Below are positions 17,477 through 27,298 of a stretch of DNA of 64,000 bases, piece after piece. The translations under genes and the position numbers were made by a program. Source of the stretch: COMBO-56-21 sp963705355 (GTDB lineage Archaea; Thermoplasmatota; Thermoplasmata; UBA10834). The stretch's first letter is position 1; each line of letters starts with the position of its first letter. The notes below the pieces were generated by a model that saw nothing but the letters and a program-made list of their open reading frames with translations, made no database searches and was not told where the DNA came from. The stretch lies in the NCBI GenBank assembly GCA_963705355.1, contig OY970070.1:1116001-1180000 (forward strand), read 5' to 3'.

Positions 17477-17561
17477 ATCTCAAAACCTTCCTTGAATCGA
17501 ATCCAAGGCGTTACCTTCGCAGGGGATTAGGTGCAGCCAAGGTTTCGGATTCAAACTGACT

Positions 17562-17577
17562 CGTATCATATATATTA
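17562..17577 (-). promoter_or_regulatory. TATA region of the PKD surface-protein gene
   Basis: Minus-strand AATATATATGATACGA lies about 90 nt upstream of the ATG at 17476, so a leader of about 60 nt with a ribosome-binding site is expected. The 275-bp gap to the next gene holds nothing else recognised. Confidence 0.5.
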
Positions 17578-17750
17578 GTGTCGTTGGGGCATCTCCGGGC
17601 CGACCTCACAACAGGAAAGGCACTACGGTACGCAACGGACGTTCACAAGTGAGCCTCAGTGACCGCAATGTTCCCCTACGGGAGCACTGAAAAAAACGTT
17701 CAAGGCTACGCCTGATGAGACGCAGAACACCTTCTCTTGGGGGCAGAGGC

Positions 17751-20700
17751 TCAATTGCGACGCGTGCGCGCGAGCCTCATCACGACGACAACGGCCAGAA
17801 TCCCTGTCATCGGCAGCAGGAGCGTCTGGAACTCCGGAATTACACTCTCCACGGTGATCACGACGACATCGGTATCGAAGTTGCCAGCCCTGTCAGTCAC
17901 ATTGAGGGTGACTACATATGTCCCTGGAATGAGGAACACAAACGATGGGCTCCCTCCGTACAGGAGCACGGGTGATCCGTCGTAGGTGAAATTCCATGTG
18001 TAGTTGACGACGACGAAGTTGTCGGAAGAGCCAAGGCCGTCAAAGTAGACCGTATCGCCCTCGGTGACCGTAGTATCAGCACCCGCGTCAGCGAAAGGAG
18101 GCTGCACTTCCCTGACGGCAAGCATCATGCTTGCCGTGCTCATGTCATATGCAGGCCCACCCGCGCTCGCCCGAACTGGGATGAACCCAACTGGGGCACT
18201 CGTCACATTTGTCGTGTCGAGGTCGAATGACGCCCGTCCATCAGCGCCTGTCAGCATCGTTGGCACAGCTATGTTCCCGGCTCCCGCGCTCAGCTCAACA
18301 GGCATCCCCTCGATCGGCACCCCGGAGAAGTCCAAAACTGTCACATTGACTTTGACCATGTCTCCGATGGCTTTGACCTCTTGAATCAGGTCCATCGAGA
18401 TGAAGCACTGCTGGGTGTGGATGAAAATCCGGGACTGCGAGAACATCGAGACAGAGTAGAGGCTTCTCGCCCTTACGTAGACGTCTGCCTGAAGGCTCGC
18501 TGACGTCACTACGTTGTTCTTCCCTACCGCGATGATGTCAGCGGTCCCCAAGCCCTGCGGGTCGGTCGGGATCCTTCCCGACGGGGACACTGTGTAATCT
18601 CTGTTGCCAGTGAGAACATTCTGGTATGCCTGAACAGATGCTCCACCGAGGGGGGCATTGGTCTCGTCGAAAGCCCACATGGTGACGTTCGTCACATCGT
18701 AGTCGGCTAGCCGCGCCTCCATGACGGGCTTCTCGATGTAGTATTTCGGTGTCGCGACAGTGTACGATCTTCCGATAACGTAGTTCCCGGATATCGTGGT
18801 CGGTCCGTTTATCTCATACGACAATGTCGTGCCGTTGAAGGAGCCCGTGCCGCCCGGGATCAGGTACACCGAGCCAAGCAGGTCGACGGGAGCCCAGTCC
18901 TGGGTGTAGATGCCTATGGTGACAGTGCCGGCAGTGATATCGACTGGCACCATCACGTTATCAGCCCAGTTCCAGTATATGTATCCGCCGTTGTACCACT
19001 GCTCCCAGTTCGCGTAGTCGAAGTAAGTCGTGAACGGGCCGGACGTCACGAGGTTCGCCTTGTCCTTGTCAGTCACTATGTTGATGCCCCAGCCGTCGTA
19101 CGTGGAATCCCACATTATGTAATCGTTCCACACCAACGAACCGTATGGTGTCCCAGAGACGAGCAGGCTCGCGTTGATGCCGTCGGCAGCAGCCCCGGTC
19201 TCGTCCCAAACGTGCGCAGTAGCCTCAACATAGTCGTGTGCCGCATCTGGTATGAGGTATTGCGTATCCCACGTCATGTATCCGCCGTACATCGCTGGGA
19301 CAGGCCCCGAACCAGCGTGGGTCAGCGTGATTGTCGCGGGAACGGAATTCAGCACGGTTGCGTTGCAAATTGTGACTCTCAATCCAAAGCTACTAGCCGA
19401 ATCCTTCAACTGAACATCGAAGATTGCCACGCCGGATCCATCAGTCAGGACTGAGCCGACCGGAGAGAAGACCGCATTCATATCACTGTAGGTGACAGCC
19501 ATCCTGTGTTCAGCCAAAGGATTGCCTTCGTCATCAACTGCTAGCACGGTCACTGTAGTCGCGTTTGCAGCGCGGGTCAAGGCTGTCGTGCCGACAGAGT
19601 CTACCTGAGCCATCACCCATAGCGGGGCCAGGCTGTTGTAGATTAGGAGGTTCACTGCTGAGGAGTCGGTCCACATGTAGCCCGCCTTGCTCACAGCATA
19701 CGAAAGCGTCACTTCCAAATGGGCGTTGAGTTCAAGTATGGCAGCTGGCGCAGTATATGTCATCGACGCCTCCCCGCTCGCGTCAGTCACGACTTGCTCC
19801 GAGTCGACCCACCCATATGAAATCAGGTTGGGATCGACCGAGATCGTCGCTCCCTCGACCGGCAGGCCGTTCTCATCGCTCACGTTCAGATGGACAACAG
19901 TGCTCTCGCCCGGCTGCAGCACGAGACTCTCCGGTGCGACCCCGAGCACGAGAGTCTGCGGGACCTCGCCGACAGACTGAATCATTCCCGCGGCGACAGA
20001 GCTCTCAGACCCCTTCGTGACCATCACTGTGATGTTCGAATAACCTCGCGACAGACCCGTCACTAGGAACTCGCAGATGCCTCCAGGATCCGTAATTCCA
20101 ATTGAGGAGTCGATAGACACCGAGGCCGGGCCAAGCCCGTATCCGGCAACATCTATCGAGACCGAGGCGCCTGAAACAGGTCTGCCAGAGTCGTCTATCA
20201 CCGTCACATAGGCATCCACCGCACCGCCTATGCCTACCTTCTCGGGCATGCTGAGGGCGGCGTTCAAGAGAGCGTTCGCTTCTTGGAGTCCAGCGGGCGC
20301 CCCTGTGTCTTCCAGATACCCGATGGAGAACCGGTTGAAGAGCGTACCCATGAAAGGATACCAGCCGACCCATGAATTCCAGTACGCTTCGACATTGACC
20401 CTATAGTAAAGCACATTGACCGGAATGGCTTCGGCGATGACGCCTTCGGCCCATCTGGTGAACAAGACCTGAGATCCCATATCGAAGCTACTCTTGGCAA
20501 GTGTGCCAAGGTCGTAGACATCATCCGCTAGCTGCTGCGTCAAGGAATCCGCCCTCGTGTTGACACCGAGAAGATCCTTGTAGAACGGGTTCGGATGCGC
20601 AAGCGACCAGAAGCCGAATGTGTTCCAACTGGCCATCGGGCCAAGGATGTCGAACACGTTGCCCACTGGCTCAGAGCTGAGGGACCAGCCTATGATGAGC

Positions 20701-22115
20701 ATCTGGTAGTCCATCGACTGTAGCCTTGATACAAGCGTCTCGAAGTCTACCGCCTGCGCCTCTGAGTTGATGCCCACTTGCCTCATGTTCTTCGCAATCA
20801 TCTCGCCCGCCCTGATCCTGACGGGGTCGTAGTCCGCCGGAGGCGTCAGGATGGTTATCTTCTGCATTGGGGCGCCGCCTGGGAGTTCCCTCCAGCCGTC
20901 GCCGTTCACATCAAGGTATCCGGCAGCGTCCAACGTGTTGTTGGAAGTCGCGAGGGTGGCATCGAAGGGCCATGTCTGGACGGATTCGTTGAACCAAGTT
21001 CCCCAGAGCGGTGGCTCGCATGCGCTCCCCTTGACGCCAAGCCCTCCCATGTAAACATTGACAATCTGGTCCTTATCGATGAGATCGGATACCGCGCGCC
21101 TGAATGATATGTCACCCATGGGATCGAATTTCTCGTTGAATGCGAGGTAGAAGTAGCCGTTGTCAGGGAGATATCTGAGCCCGACATTCGGGTCGGCCTG
21201 CAGGCTCGGGACTCGCCCTGCCGTTACGGGCCATGAGATGTAGTCGACTAATCCTGATTGGAGAGCGAGTATCGCGCTGTCCATCGTCGGTGTGACCCTG
21301 AAGTACAACTGATCGATATGAGCTGGGTACAGCCTATAGCCCAGCGGCGTCGTAGCATTCTTGCCCCAGTAGTCAGTGTACTTCTCCATTATCCTGTAGG
21401 TGTTCGGAATGCCTTCCTTGTACATCCACGGGCCAGTGCTGACGGTCGCCCTTGGGTCGTTGCCCCACAGAACATCGAGCGTCCCATCGCCATTGAGGTG
21501 GTTCTGCCAGATCGCCTTGGGCATGATCGGTATGGTGGCGGTCGTGGAGAGGAATTCGCCGTAGGGATTGGCCATGACCAGGTCCACGGTGAAGCTGTCG
21601 ACCTTGATCACTCCGGAGTCTATCTCGGCTTGGCTGACGACGCCGTCGCTGTCGCTATCGAATGCGTTGATGATGTCCCCCGAGTATGTCGTGCCCGCCC
21701 TCGCGGCCTTGTAGATGAAGACAACATCATCCGCCGTGAGCGGCGTGCCGTCGTGGAACGTCACCCCGTGCCTGATGTGGAAGGTCCATGTCAATGACGG
21801 TTCGTCAAATGTCCAGCTCTCAGCAATGACTGGGAACGGAAGCATGTCGTAGTCAAGACCGACCAGTCCCTCGAAGCCCCAGTTGATCACGTCCGATTTC
21901 CAAGCGCCATTCGATGCCAGGTTCCACGTGTTGAAATCCGGCATGTCCTGCTGAATCGCCACGACCAACACCTCAGGCTCCGACTGTGCCGACACCTTGT
22001 TCTCGAAAAGCGCAAAAACGCCTGCCATCATGGACATGCAAAGAATCAACGCGACTACCGCTCTGCCTCGATTTGAGAACACGACAATCACCCATTTCCC
22101 CCGTTGCCCAGTCAT
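17751..22115 (-). CDS. Giant peptide/solute-binding protein (SBP family 5) with Ig-like and PKD domains and IPEF C-terminal anchor
   Basis: A 1454-residue protein with an N-terminal hydrophobic signal (about 18-43, ending VSAQS), an extracellular solute-binding domain of the peptide/nickel family over roughly residues 48-600 (TWTFHIRHGVTFHDGTPLTADDV, FRRAVSDLIDKDQIV), several bacterial Ig-like or transthyretin-like modules (DSGRPVSGASVSID, DENGLPVEGATISVD, DFSGVPIEGMPVELS), one PKD domain and the end IPEFQTLLLPMTG plus a helix and basic residues. It is a close paralogue of the protein at 36314, sharing WMYKEGIPNTYRIMEKYT and ILTPPADYDPVRIRAG, but has no permease genes beside it. A TATA element about 22 nt upstream suggests a leaderless start. 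Confidence 0.88.
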   Translation of the reverse strand: MTGQRGKWVIVVFSNRGRAVVALILCMSMMAGVFALFENKVSAQSEPEVLVVAIQQDMPDFNTWNLASNGAWKSDVINWGFEGLVGLDYDMLPFPVIAESWTFDEPSLTWTFHIRHGVTFHDGTPLTADDVVFIYKAARAGTTYSGDIINAFDSDSDGVVSQAEIDSGVIKVDSFTVDLVMANPYGEFLSTTATIPIMPKAIWQNHLNGDGTLDVLWGNDPRATVSTGPWMYKEGIPNTYRIMEKYTDYWGKNATTPLGYRLYPAHIDQLYFRVTPTMDSAILALQSGLVDYISWPVTAGRVPSLQADPNVGLRYLPDNGYFYLAFNEKFDPMGDISFRRAVSDLIDKDQIVNVYMGGLGVKGSACEPPLWGTWFNESVQTWPFDATLATSNNTLDAAGYLDVNGDGWRELPGGAPMQKITILTPPADYDPVRIRAGEMIAKNMRQVGINSEAQAVDFETLVSRLQSMDYQMLIIGWSLSSEPVGNVFDILGPMASWNTFGFWSLAHPNPFYKDLLGVNTRADSLTQQLADDVYDLGTLAKSSFDMGSQVLFTRWAEGVIAEAIPVNVLYYRVNVEAYWNSWVGWYPFMGTLFNRFSIGYLEDTGAPAGLQEANALLNAALSMPEKVGIGGAVDAYVTVIDDSGRPVSGASVSIDVAGYGLGPASVSIDSSIGITDPGGICEFLVTGLSRGYSNITVMVTKGSESSVAAGMIQSVGEVPQTLVLGVAPESLVLQPGESTVVHLNVSDENGLPVEGATISVDPNLISYGWVDSEQVVTDASGEASMTYTAPAAILELNAHLEVTLSYAVSKAGYMWTDSSAVNLLIYNSLAPLWVMAQVDSVGTTALTRAANATTVTVLAVDDEGNPLAEHRMAVTYSDMNAVFSPVGSVLTDGSGVAIFDVQLKDSASSFGLRVTICNATVLNSVPATITLTHAGSGPVPAMYGGYMTWDTQYLIPDAAHDYVEATAHVWDETGAAADGINASLLVSGTPYGSLVWNDYIMWDSTYDGWGINIVTDKDKANLVTSGPFTTYFDYANWEQWYNGGYIYWNWADNVMVPVDITAGTVTIGIYTQDWAPVDLLGSVYLIPGGTGSFNGTTLSYEINGPTTISGNYVIGRSYTVATPKYYIEKPVMEARLADYDVTNVTMWAFDETNAPLGGASVQAYQNVLTGNRDYTVSPSGRIPTDPQGLGTADIIAVGKNNVVTSASLQADVYVRARSLYSVSMFSQSRIFIHTQQCFISMDLIQEVKAIGDMVKVNVTVLDFSGVPIEGMPVELSAGAGNIAVPTMLTGADGRASFDLDTTNVTSAPVGFIPVRASAGGPAYDMSTASMMLAVREVQPPFADAGADTTVTEGDTVYFDGLGSSDNFVVVNYTWNFTYDGSPVLLYGGSPSFVFLIPGTYVVTLNVTDRAGNFDTDVVVITVESVIPEFQTLLLPMTGILAVVVVMRLARTRRN

Positions 22116-22133
22116 CAGTCAACAATTGTGGAC

Positions 22134-22141
22134 TAATATGA
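22134..22141 (-). promoter_or_regulatory. TATA element of the orphan binding-protein gene
   Basis: Minus-strand TCATATTA lies 19-26 nt before the ATG at 22115, consistent with a leaderless or nearly leaderless transcript. Confidence 0.45.
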
Positions 22142-22290
22142 GCGGCCCTAAATCATCTCTCTGAGTATTTGTCGATTGCTGCGAGAGGAACCGTGATTGA
22201 GAATCCAAAGACCTGAGACGAGATCGTTCGAGAATGCCATCGCTGTTCGGGACTATCTAGATTCTCAAGGCAAGGTTTGACAGAAAGCAG

Positions 22291-24033
22291 ATGGTCGCCC
22301 AAATCAGAGAAGGCCGTGAGGTCAGCGGTGTCGCTTGGAGAGACTGGACAAAAGACGCATTCGAGGAGGCAGCCAAGGGAAGCAAACTCGTGCTGCTCGA
22401 CCTCAGCGCCGTCTGGTGCCACTGGTGCCACGTGATGGATGAGACCACATACTCGGACCCTGACATAGTGAAGACGATAAACAAGGATTTCGTCCCTGTG
22501 CGAGTCGACATCGACAAGAGGCCTGACATATCGGAGAGATATAACAGGGGAGGGTTCCCGACCACGGCGTTTCTCTCAGGCCTTGGGGAGTCCGTCTGGG
22601 GAGCAACCTACGTTCCACCTGCTGACATGAAGAGAGTGATCAAGGCGATACTTAGAGCGAAGGCTTCGGGGGAGATAGACTCTGCACTCGAGAGAGGCCG
22701 ACTACAGTACCTCGACATCTCCAAAGCGACGCAGAAGAAGCAGTCGGCTGACCATGAGTTCGTAACGACTCTCTTTGAGGACATCTTTGCTGCCTACGAC
22801 GTTGAATTCGGAGGTTTCGGGGTCGCACCGAAGTTTCCGCATCCGGAGGTCGTAGACCTCCTGATGCAGAGATATTCGTATGACCATGACAGTGAGCTCG
22901 CAGCGGCCGTCGCCAACACACTCGATCGAATGACAGAGGGTCTGTTCGACGAAGTCGAAGGAGGGGTTTTCCGATACTCAGTGACAAGGGACTGGAGGGA
23001 ACCGCACTACGAGAAGATGCTTGAGACGAACACAGGTTTTCTGAGGAACCTTGTCCACGCATACAAGATCCTCGGCCTGGAGAGATTTGCGCCAAGAGCA
23101 CGAGGTTTGGCCGACTACTTGCTCAAAACCCTCAGGGACCCGATTCTTGGGGGGTTTTACGGAAGTCAGGATGCGAACGAGGAGTATCATAGACTCACGG
23201 CAGAGGACAGGTCGAGGAGGACGGCGCCCGCAGTTGACAGAACCATTTTCGCTGGCTGGAATGCCGATGCGGTCGTTGCGCTACTGGAAGCCGGAATCGT
23301 TCTGAGAGAAAGAGACTACATAGATGCGGCATTGGTTGCTTGGAGGTACTCGGTCCAGCATCTGTGGAATGAGAAAGTCGGTCTGGTCAGACATATGGAC
23401 GGACAGGACTTGTATCTGTTCGCAGACCAGGCGCCATTCTTCGAATCGCTGCTAGCCGTCTTCGGACTGTCTGCGGACGATGAAACGCTGGCAATCGCCA
23501 ATCGCCTGATCAACGGAGTTAGCACGGCGTTCGCTGATTCTGAAGGCGGCTTTGCCGACATAGTGAGGAAGGAGAGCGAGATCGGCGAGCTTGCGAGCCC
23601 GAGAAGATCTCTTCCGGAGAACTCCAGATGGGCCCGGGCCTTGGCATTGTATGGCATGGCGTGCCACGATCCACAGCATATGGAGAAGGCATGGGAGATC
23701 CTAAGGTCTTTCACTGCAAAGGATGTTGAGAATCACGGCCTTTTCGCAGCATCTTACATCTCTGCCTGGTTGGCTTTCGAACGAGGACCGCTGTGTGTTG
23801 AAGTGCATGACCCAGAGGCCGGAGAGGCCTCAAAGAGCGAGCTCTGGCTCGCAGCTAGTGAGATTTTCAACCCTGGCATGATCGTCATGGTAACTCGCGA
23901 GAAGGGGCTACGAACTGCAAGGAGCGCAGTGCCTTTCGCTGTCGTGTGCACTCCCTCAGGATGTTCACAGGAGATGAAGAACGGCAAGGACCTCTCTCTC
24001 AGATTGTCTCATGCCCAGTCCAGTCAAGTCTAA
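22291..24033 (+). CDS. DUF255 thioredoxin-domain protein (YyaL/spermatogenesis-associated 20 family)
   Basis: The N-terminal thioredoxin-like domain has WCHWCHVMDETTYSDPDI with CxxC, then DIDKRPDISERY and GGFPTTAFL with the cis-Pro, which matches DUF255. The rest is an alpha/alpha-barrel of the N-acylglucosamine 2-epimerase or six-hairpin type (EGGVFRYSVTRDWREPHYEKML, GGFYGSQDANEEYH, FAGWNADAVVALLEAG). At 580 residues it is about 100 shorter than usual and the N-terminal KSPYLLQHA-type segment is much reduced. Enzymatic role unknown. It runs alone, with the PH-domain gene 37 bp downstream. Confidence 0.85.
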   Translation: MVAQIREGREVSGVAWRDWTKDAFEEAAKGSKLVLLDLSAVWCHWCHVMDETTYSDPDIVKTINKDFVPVRVDIDKRPDISERYNRGGFPTTAFLSGLGESVWGATYVPPADMKRVIKAILRAKASGEIDSALERGRLQYLDISKATQKKQSADHEFVTTLFEDIFAAYDVEFGGFGVAPKFPHPEVVDLLMQRYSYDHDSELAAAVANTLDRMTEGLFDEVEGGVFRYSVTRDWREPHYEKMLETNTGFLRNLVHAYKILGLERFAPRARGLADYLLKTLRDPILGGFYGSQDANEEYHRLTAEDRSRRTAPAVDRTIFAGWNADAVVALLEAGIVLRERDYIDAALVAWRYSVQHLWNEKVGLVRHMDGQDLYLFADQAPFFESLLAVFGLSADDETLAIANRLINGVSTAFADSEGGFADIVRKESEIGELASPRRSLPENSRWARALALYGMACHDPQHMEKAWEILRSFTAKDVENHGLFAASYISAWLAFERGPLCVEVHDPEAGEASKSELWLAASEIFNPGMIVMVTREKGLRTARSAVPFAVVCTPSGCSQEMKNGKDLSLRLSHAQSSQV

Positions 24034-24040
24034 ATATCAA

Positions 24041-24061
24041 GGAACAACGTTACAATGTTCC
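24041..24061. promoter_or_regulatory. Dyad GGAACA-N9-TGTTCC between TATA and start of the PH-domain gene
   Basis: GGAACA at 24041-24046 and TGTTCC at 24056-24061 are perfect complements around an AACGTT centre offset by a few bases. A TATA-like CTAAATAT lies at about 24030-24037. The dyad falls at the expected transcription start, just before the ATG at 24071, so it could be an operator. Confidence 0.35.
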
Positions 24062-24070
24062 GGGCTTGCC

Positions 24071-24643
24071 ATGGCGAAGATATCTAAGCTAATTCCAAAG
24101 AAGATGTTGTCAAGCGACGAGACTGTTGTTTTCGAGACGCGCCCGAGCGCATGGTTGTACATGAAAGCGGCTGCCCTGTCATTGATAATCGCGTTGGTCG
24201 CGCTCGTGCTGTTCGTCTGGAAATGGATCCCCAGCGCGCCGTCAATACCTTACATAAGCGACTACCTTGAAGGATCCAACGGAGCCTACCTGCAATACGC
24301 CTTCGGCGCTGTCTTCGTGCTCGCGATGATATACTTCGCATACCGCTGGCTGAAATGGGGAAGCACGGTCTACGCCGCGACCGACGAGAGGATCATCACT
24401 CAGAAAGGGATCCTGAACAAGAACTACGAGGACATCCCGCTGACAATGATCACGAACATCGACCTCGCGCAGTCTATCGGGAAGAGGGCGCTTGGATACG
24501 GGACCATCGTGTTCTCCACTCAGGGGCTTTCAGGCGGAAGGAAGGCCGACGTCGTCTGGGAGGCCGTTCCCGACCCGTTCCGTGTCAGAAGGAAGATTCA
24601 GGAAGCCATGGATGTCCACATGAGGCCAAAGGGACAGGCGTAG
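24071..24643 (+). CDS. Membrane protein with bacterial PH-like domain (bPH2/YdbS type)
   Basis: 190 residues: an N-terminal segment SSDETVVFETRPSAWLYM typical of YdbS/YdbT-like proteins, two membrane helices (about 32-52 and 80-97), then the PH-like domain with STVYAATDERIITQKGIL, EDIPLTMITNIDLAQSIGKRALGYGTIVFST and a C-terminal FRVRRKIQEAM. These proteins are membrane-associated and of unknown biochemical role. The ATG at 24071 is preferred to the in-frame ATG at 24011, which overlaps the preceding gene and lies upstream of the TATA-like element. Confidence 0.8.
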   Translation: MAKISKLIPKKMLSSDETVVFETRPSAWLYMKAAALSLIIALVALVLFVWKWIPSAPSIPYISDYLEGSNGAYLQYAFGAVFVLAMIYFAYRWLKWGSTVYAATDERIITQKGILNKNYEDIPLTMITNIDLAQSIGKRALGYGTIVFSTQGLSGGRKADVVWEAVPDPFRVRRKIQEAMDVHMRPKGQA

Positions 24644-24751
24644 GCGCTCCCTGATTAGTTCGGCGGAATGACAATCCCGCCCTCCTGTCATCGCAAACCC
24701 AATTAGCCCCCTCGATGTTCCAGAACGGGGCAGGATTAGGAGGTCGATTGA

Positions 24752-26635
24752 TTGAGCGCAGAAGATGTCATCAGGGACGGTCCGGGAAAGGCATTCATGA
24801 TATGCAATGAGGCAATCGTTCGCGGTGCGATCGAGGCTGATGTGAAGATCGTCTCGGAGTATCCAGGTTCGCCGACCACCGAGATACTCGACACTTTCTC
24901 GGATGTGTCGACCAAGTTCGACTACAAGATGGAGATATCGGCCAACGAAAAGGTCGCGCTGGAGACCTGCGCAGGCGCCTCAATGGTCGGGATGAGGTCC
25001 ATGACAGCGATGAAGAGCGTTGGCATGAATGTCGCCTCCGATTCGTTCTTCTCGCTATCCTACACGGGCGTCAAAGGAGGGATGGTGATAGTCGTCGCTG
25101 ATGACCCGCATGCTCACTCCTCCCAGACAGAGCAGGATGGGCGTCCTTTCGCGCCGAACGCTTACATACCCATGCTCGAACCCTCTGACCCAACAGAGGC
25201 CAAGAAGATGGTGAAACGGGCGTTCGCCCTTTCGGAAAAGCATGGGGTGCCAGTAGTGATACGCACCACCACAAGGGTGAACCACCAGAGCGGCATGGTG
25301 GGACTCGAGAAGCTTGATAGAAAGCCGTTCCAGAAGGTGCCGTGGACGCATCCGCCTGGAAGATTCGTGACGGTCGCAGAGTCAGCAAGGAAGTTCAAGC
25401 ACGAGCTGCTCGAAAGGACGAAGAGGATCGAGGAGGAGTTCGAGACCTCAGACCTGAACGTCGAGAAGGACACGGGCTCCGATGTCGGCATCATCACAAG
25501 CGGCGCGGGCTATAATTACGCCGTCGATGCGGCGAAAATCCTGGGGGTCAACCCTTCCATCCTGAAGCTCGGCACGACATATCCGCTGCCAAAGAAGAAG
25601 ATCGGCAGCTTCCTCAAGAAGATCAAAACAGCGATCATCGTCGAGGAGCTTCAGCCATTCCTCGAGCTCTACGTCACTGCGATCGCCAAGGACGCAAACC
25701 CGAGCGTCAGGATATATGGCAAATGGACTGGCCACTTCAGCGAGTCACTGGAGTACAATCCGAACATAGTCGTAGACGCGATGGCGAAGATACTGGATGT
25801 CAAACCACCAGTCGACTACGGGGCCATAATGGCGAAGGCAACGGAGCTGAAGGCCGGCCTGAGGGACAGGCCGCCGACATTCTGTCCGGGATGTCCGCAC
25901 AGGGCTACGCTCCACGCGCTCAGGCAGGCCACGAAAGGCATGAAGCACATACTGGCGACGGACATCGGCTGCTACTCGATGAGCTTTCTCGACCCGATCA
26001 ACTATGGGGACTCGCTCCTGAGCATGGGCGCGTGCATGGGCGTTGCCGCGGGCATGCAGTACGGGGCCGAGGAGAAGGTCGTTGCGATGATTGGGGATTC
26101 AACGTTCTGGCATGCGGGAATGCCAGGCTTGGTGAACGCCATCCATCACAACGACGACTACACCCTCGTCATCCTGGACAACGAGGTCACCGCAATGACG
26201 GGGCAGCAACCAGATCCCGGGAGGGACTACAACGCTGGCGGGCAGCCAGCGAAGCCCCTCGTGCTGGAGGACGTCATCAGAGGGATGGGACTCACCGACA
26301 TTACAATAGTCGACCCGTACCAAGTCAAAGCTGCGGTCGGACCGATGAAGGAAGCGCTCTCGAGAAAAGGCCCGAACGTCATCATCTCAAGGAGGGCCTG
26401 TGCCCTCTACGCAGACAGGAACAAGCGCAAGAGAGGGGAGGCAATCCATACCAACAAGGTCGACAAGGAGGTCTGCAAGAGGCCCTACACCTGCATACGA
26501 GAATTCTACTGTCCAGCGATCTCGATAGACGACGGCGATCGGAAGGCGTTCATCACGAAGGAACTGTGCGATAGATGCGATGTGTGCGCCAAACTCTGTC
26601 CGTTCGGCTCCATCAAGCTGAGGGAGGGCGAGTGA
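24752..26635 (+). CDS. iorA: Indolepyruvate:ferredoxin oxidoreductase, alpha subunit
   Basis: A 627-residue thiamine diphosphate enzyme: N-terminal pyrimidine-binding domain (AIVRGAIEADVKIVSEYPGSPTTEI), central domain, TPP-binding domain with FCPGCPHRATLHAL, IGCYSM and MIGDSTFWHAG, and a C-terminal ferredoxin-like domain with CKRPYTCIREFYCP and CDRCDVCAKLCPFGSI. IorAB oxidises aryl pyruvates from aromatic amino acids to aryl-acetyl-CoA, reducing ferredoxin. The start is TTG at 24752, preceded by a strong AGGAGGT 7 nt away. iorB follows 1 base after the stop. It fits a cell that degrades peptides for energy. Confidence 0.96.
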   Translation: MSAEDVIRDGPGKAFMICNEAIVRGAIEADVKIVSEYPGSPTTEILDTFSDVSTKFDYKMEISANEKVALETCAGASMVGMRSMTAMKSVGMNVASDSFFSLSYTGVKGGMVIVVADDPHAHSSQTEQDGRPFAPNAYIPMLEPSDPTEAKKMVKRAFALSEKHGVPVVIRTTTRVNHQSGMVGLEKLDRKPFQKVPWTHPPGRFVTVAESARKFKHELLERTKRIEEEFETSDLNVEKDTGSDVGIITSGAGYNYAVDAAKILGVNPSILKLGTTYPLPKKKIGSFLKKIKTAIIVEELQPFLELYVTAIAKDANPSVRIYGKWTGHFSESLEYNPNIVVDAMAKILDVKPPVDYGAIMAKATELKAGLRDRPPTFCPGCPHRATLHALRQATKGMKHILATDIGCYSMSFLDPINYGDSLLSMGACMGVAAGMQYGAEEKVVAMIGDSTFWHAGMPGLVNAIHHNDDYTLVILDNEVTAMTGQQPDPGRDYNAGGQPAKPLVLEDVIRGMGLTDITIVDPYQVKAAVGPMKEALSRKGPNVIISRRACALYADRNKRKRGEAIHTNKVDKEVCKRPYTCIREFYCPAISIDDGDRKAFITKELCDRCDVCAKLCPFGSIKLREGE

Positions 26636-26636
26636 A

Positions 26637-27281
26637 ATGGCCGGCAAGGAGTTCAGCGCCTACATGGCAGGAGTCGGGGGACAGGGACTCGTCCTTCTCT
26701 CTAACGTGATCGGTTCGGCATGCTCTCTCGCGGGCATGCGCGCCATAACGGGGGAGCAACACGGCCTATCGCAAAGGAGCGGCTCTATCAACGTGCATAT
26801 GAGGATAGGGGAGGACATTCGATCACCTCTGATACCGATTGGAGGAGCGGACGCGATCCTTGCGCTCGACGCGCTGGAAGCACTAAGGTACGTCGAGTAC
26901 CTTGCGCCCGGCGGAGTCGTCATCATGAACTCGAGGGTGCAGCACCCGATCATAGAGACCGGAGCGCACATGAAGGATAAGACTGCGAAGTACATGTCAG
27001 TCGAGGATGTGAAGAAGAGGCTGTCGCAGGTCACTGACAAGATCGCAGTCATCGACGCTCTTGAGATCGCGAAGAAGGCGGGCAACCCGTTGACGGAGAA
27101 CGTGGTCATGCTCGGGGCGCTGAGCACGCTAGAAGCCTTCCCCGTTCCCGAGGAGTCCTTGAAGAAGTCGATCTCGGACAACGTGCCGAAGAAAGCAGTC
27201 GATGTGAACCTCAGAGCTTTCGACCTCGGGAAGGCCGCTGCTTTCGAGCGCCTGTGCAATATAGTTAAGTGCAAAAAGTGA
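26637..27281 (+). CDS. iorB: Indolepyruvate:ferredoxin oxidoreductase, beta subunit
   Basis: The 214-residue gamma-type domain of 2-oxoacid:ferredoxin oxidoreductases: YMAGVGGQGLVLLSNVIG at the N-terminus, GEQHGLSQRSGSINVHMRIG, and PIGGADAILALDALEALRY. It partners IorA directly upstream and the two are cotranscribed; GGAGGGCGAG at the end of iorA serves as its ribosome-binding site. The final 40 residues are predicted helical. Confidence 0.95.
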   Translation: MAGKEFSAYMAGVGGQGLVLLSNVIGSACSLAGMRAITGEQHGLSQRSGSINVHMRIGEDIRSPLIPIGGADAILALDALEALRYVEYLAPGGVVIMNSRVQHPIIETGAHMKDKTAKYMSVEDVKKRLSQVTDKIAVIDALEIAKKAGNPLTENVVMLGALSTLEAFPVPEESLKKSISDNVPKKAVDVNLRAFDLGKAAAFERLCNIVKCKK

Positions 27282-27298
27282 CCTTCATCCTCGATCGC

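Noticed and set aside
22160..22290. A possible regulatory RNA before the DUF255 gene
   Set aside because: The 175-bp gap contains no convincing stem or conserved element beyond the promoter of the opposite gene.
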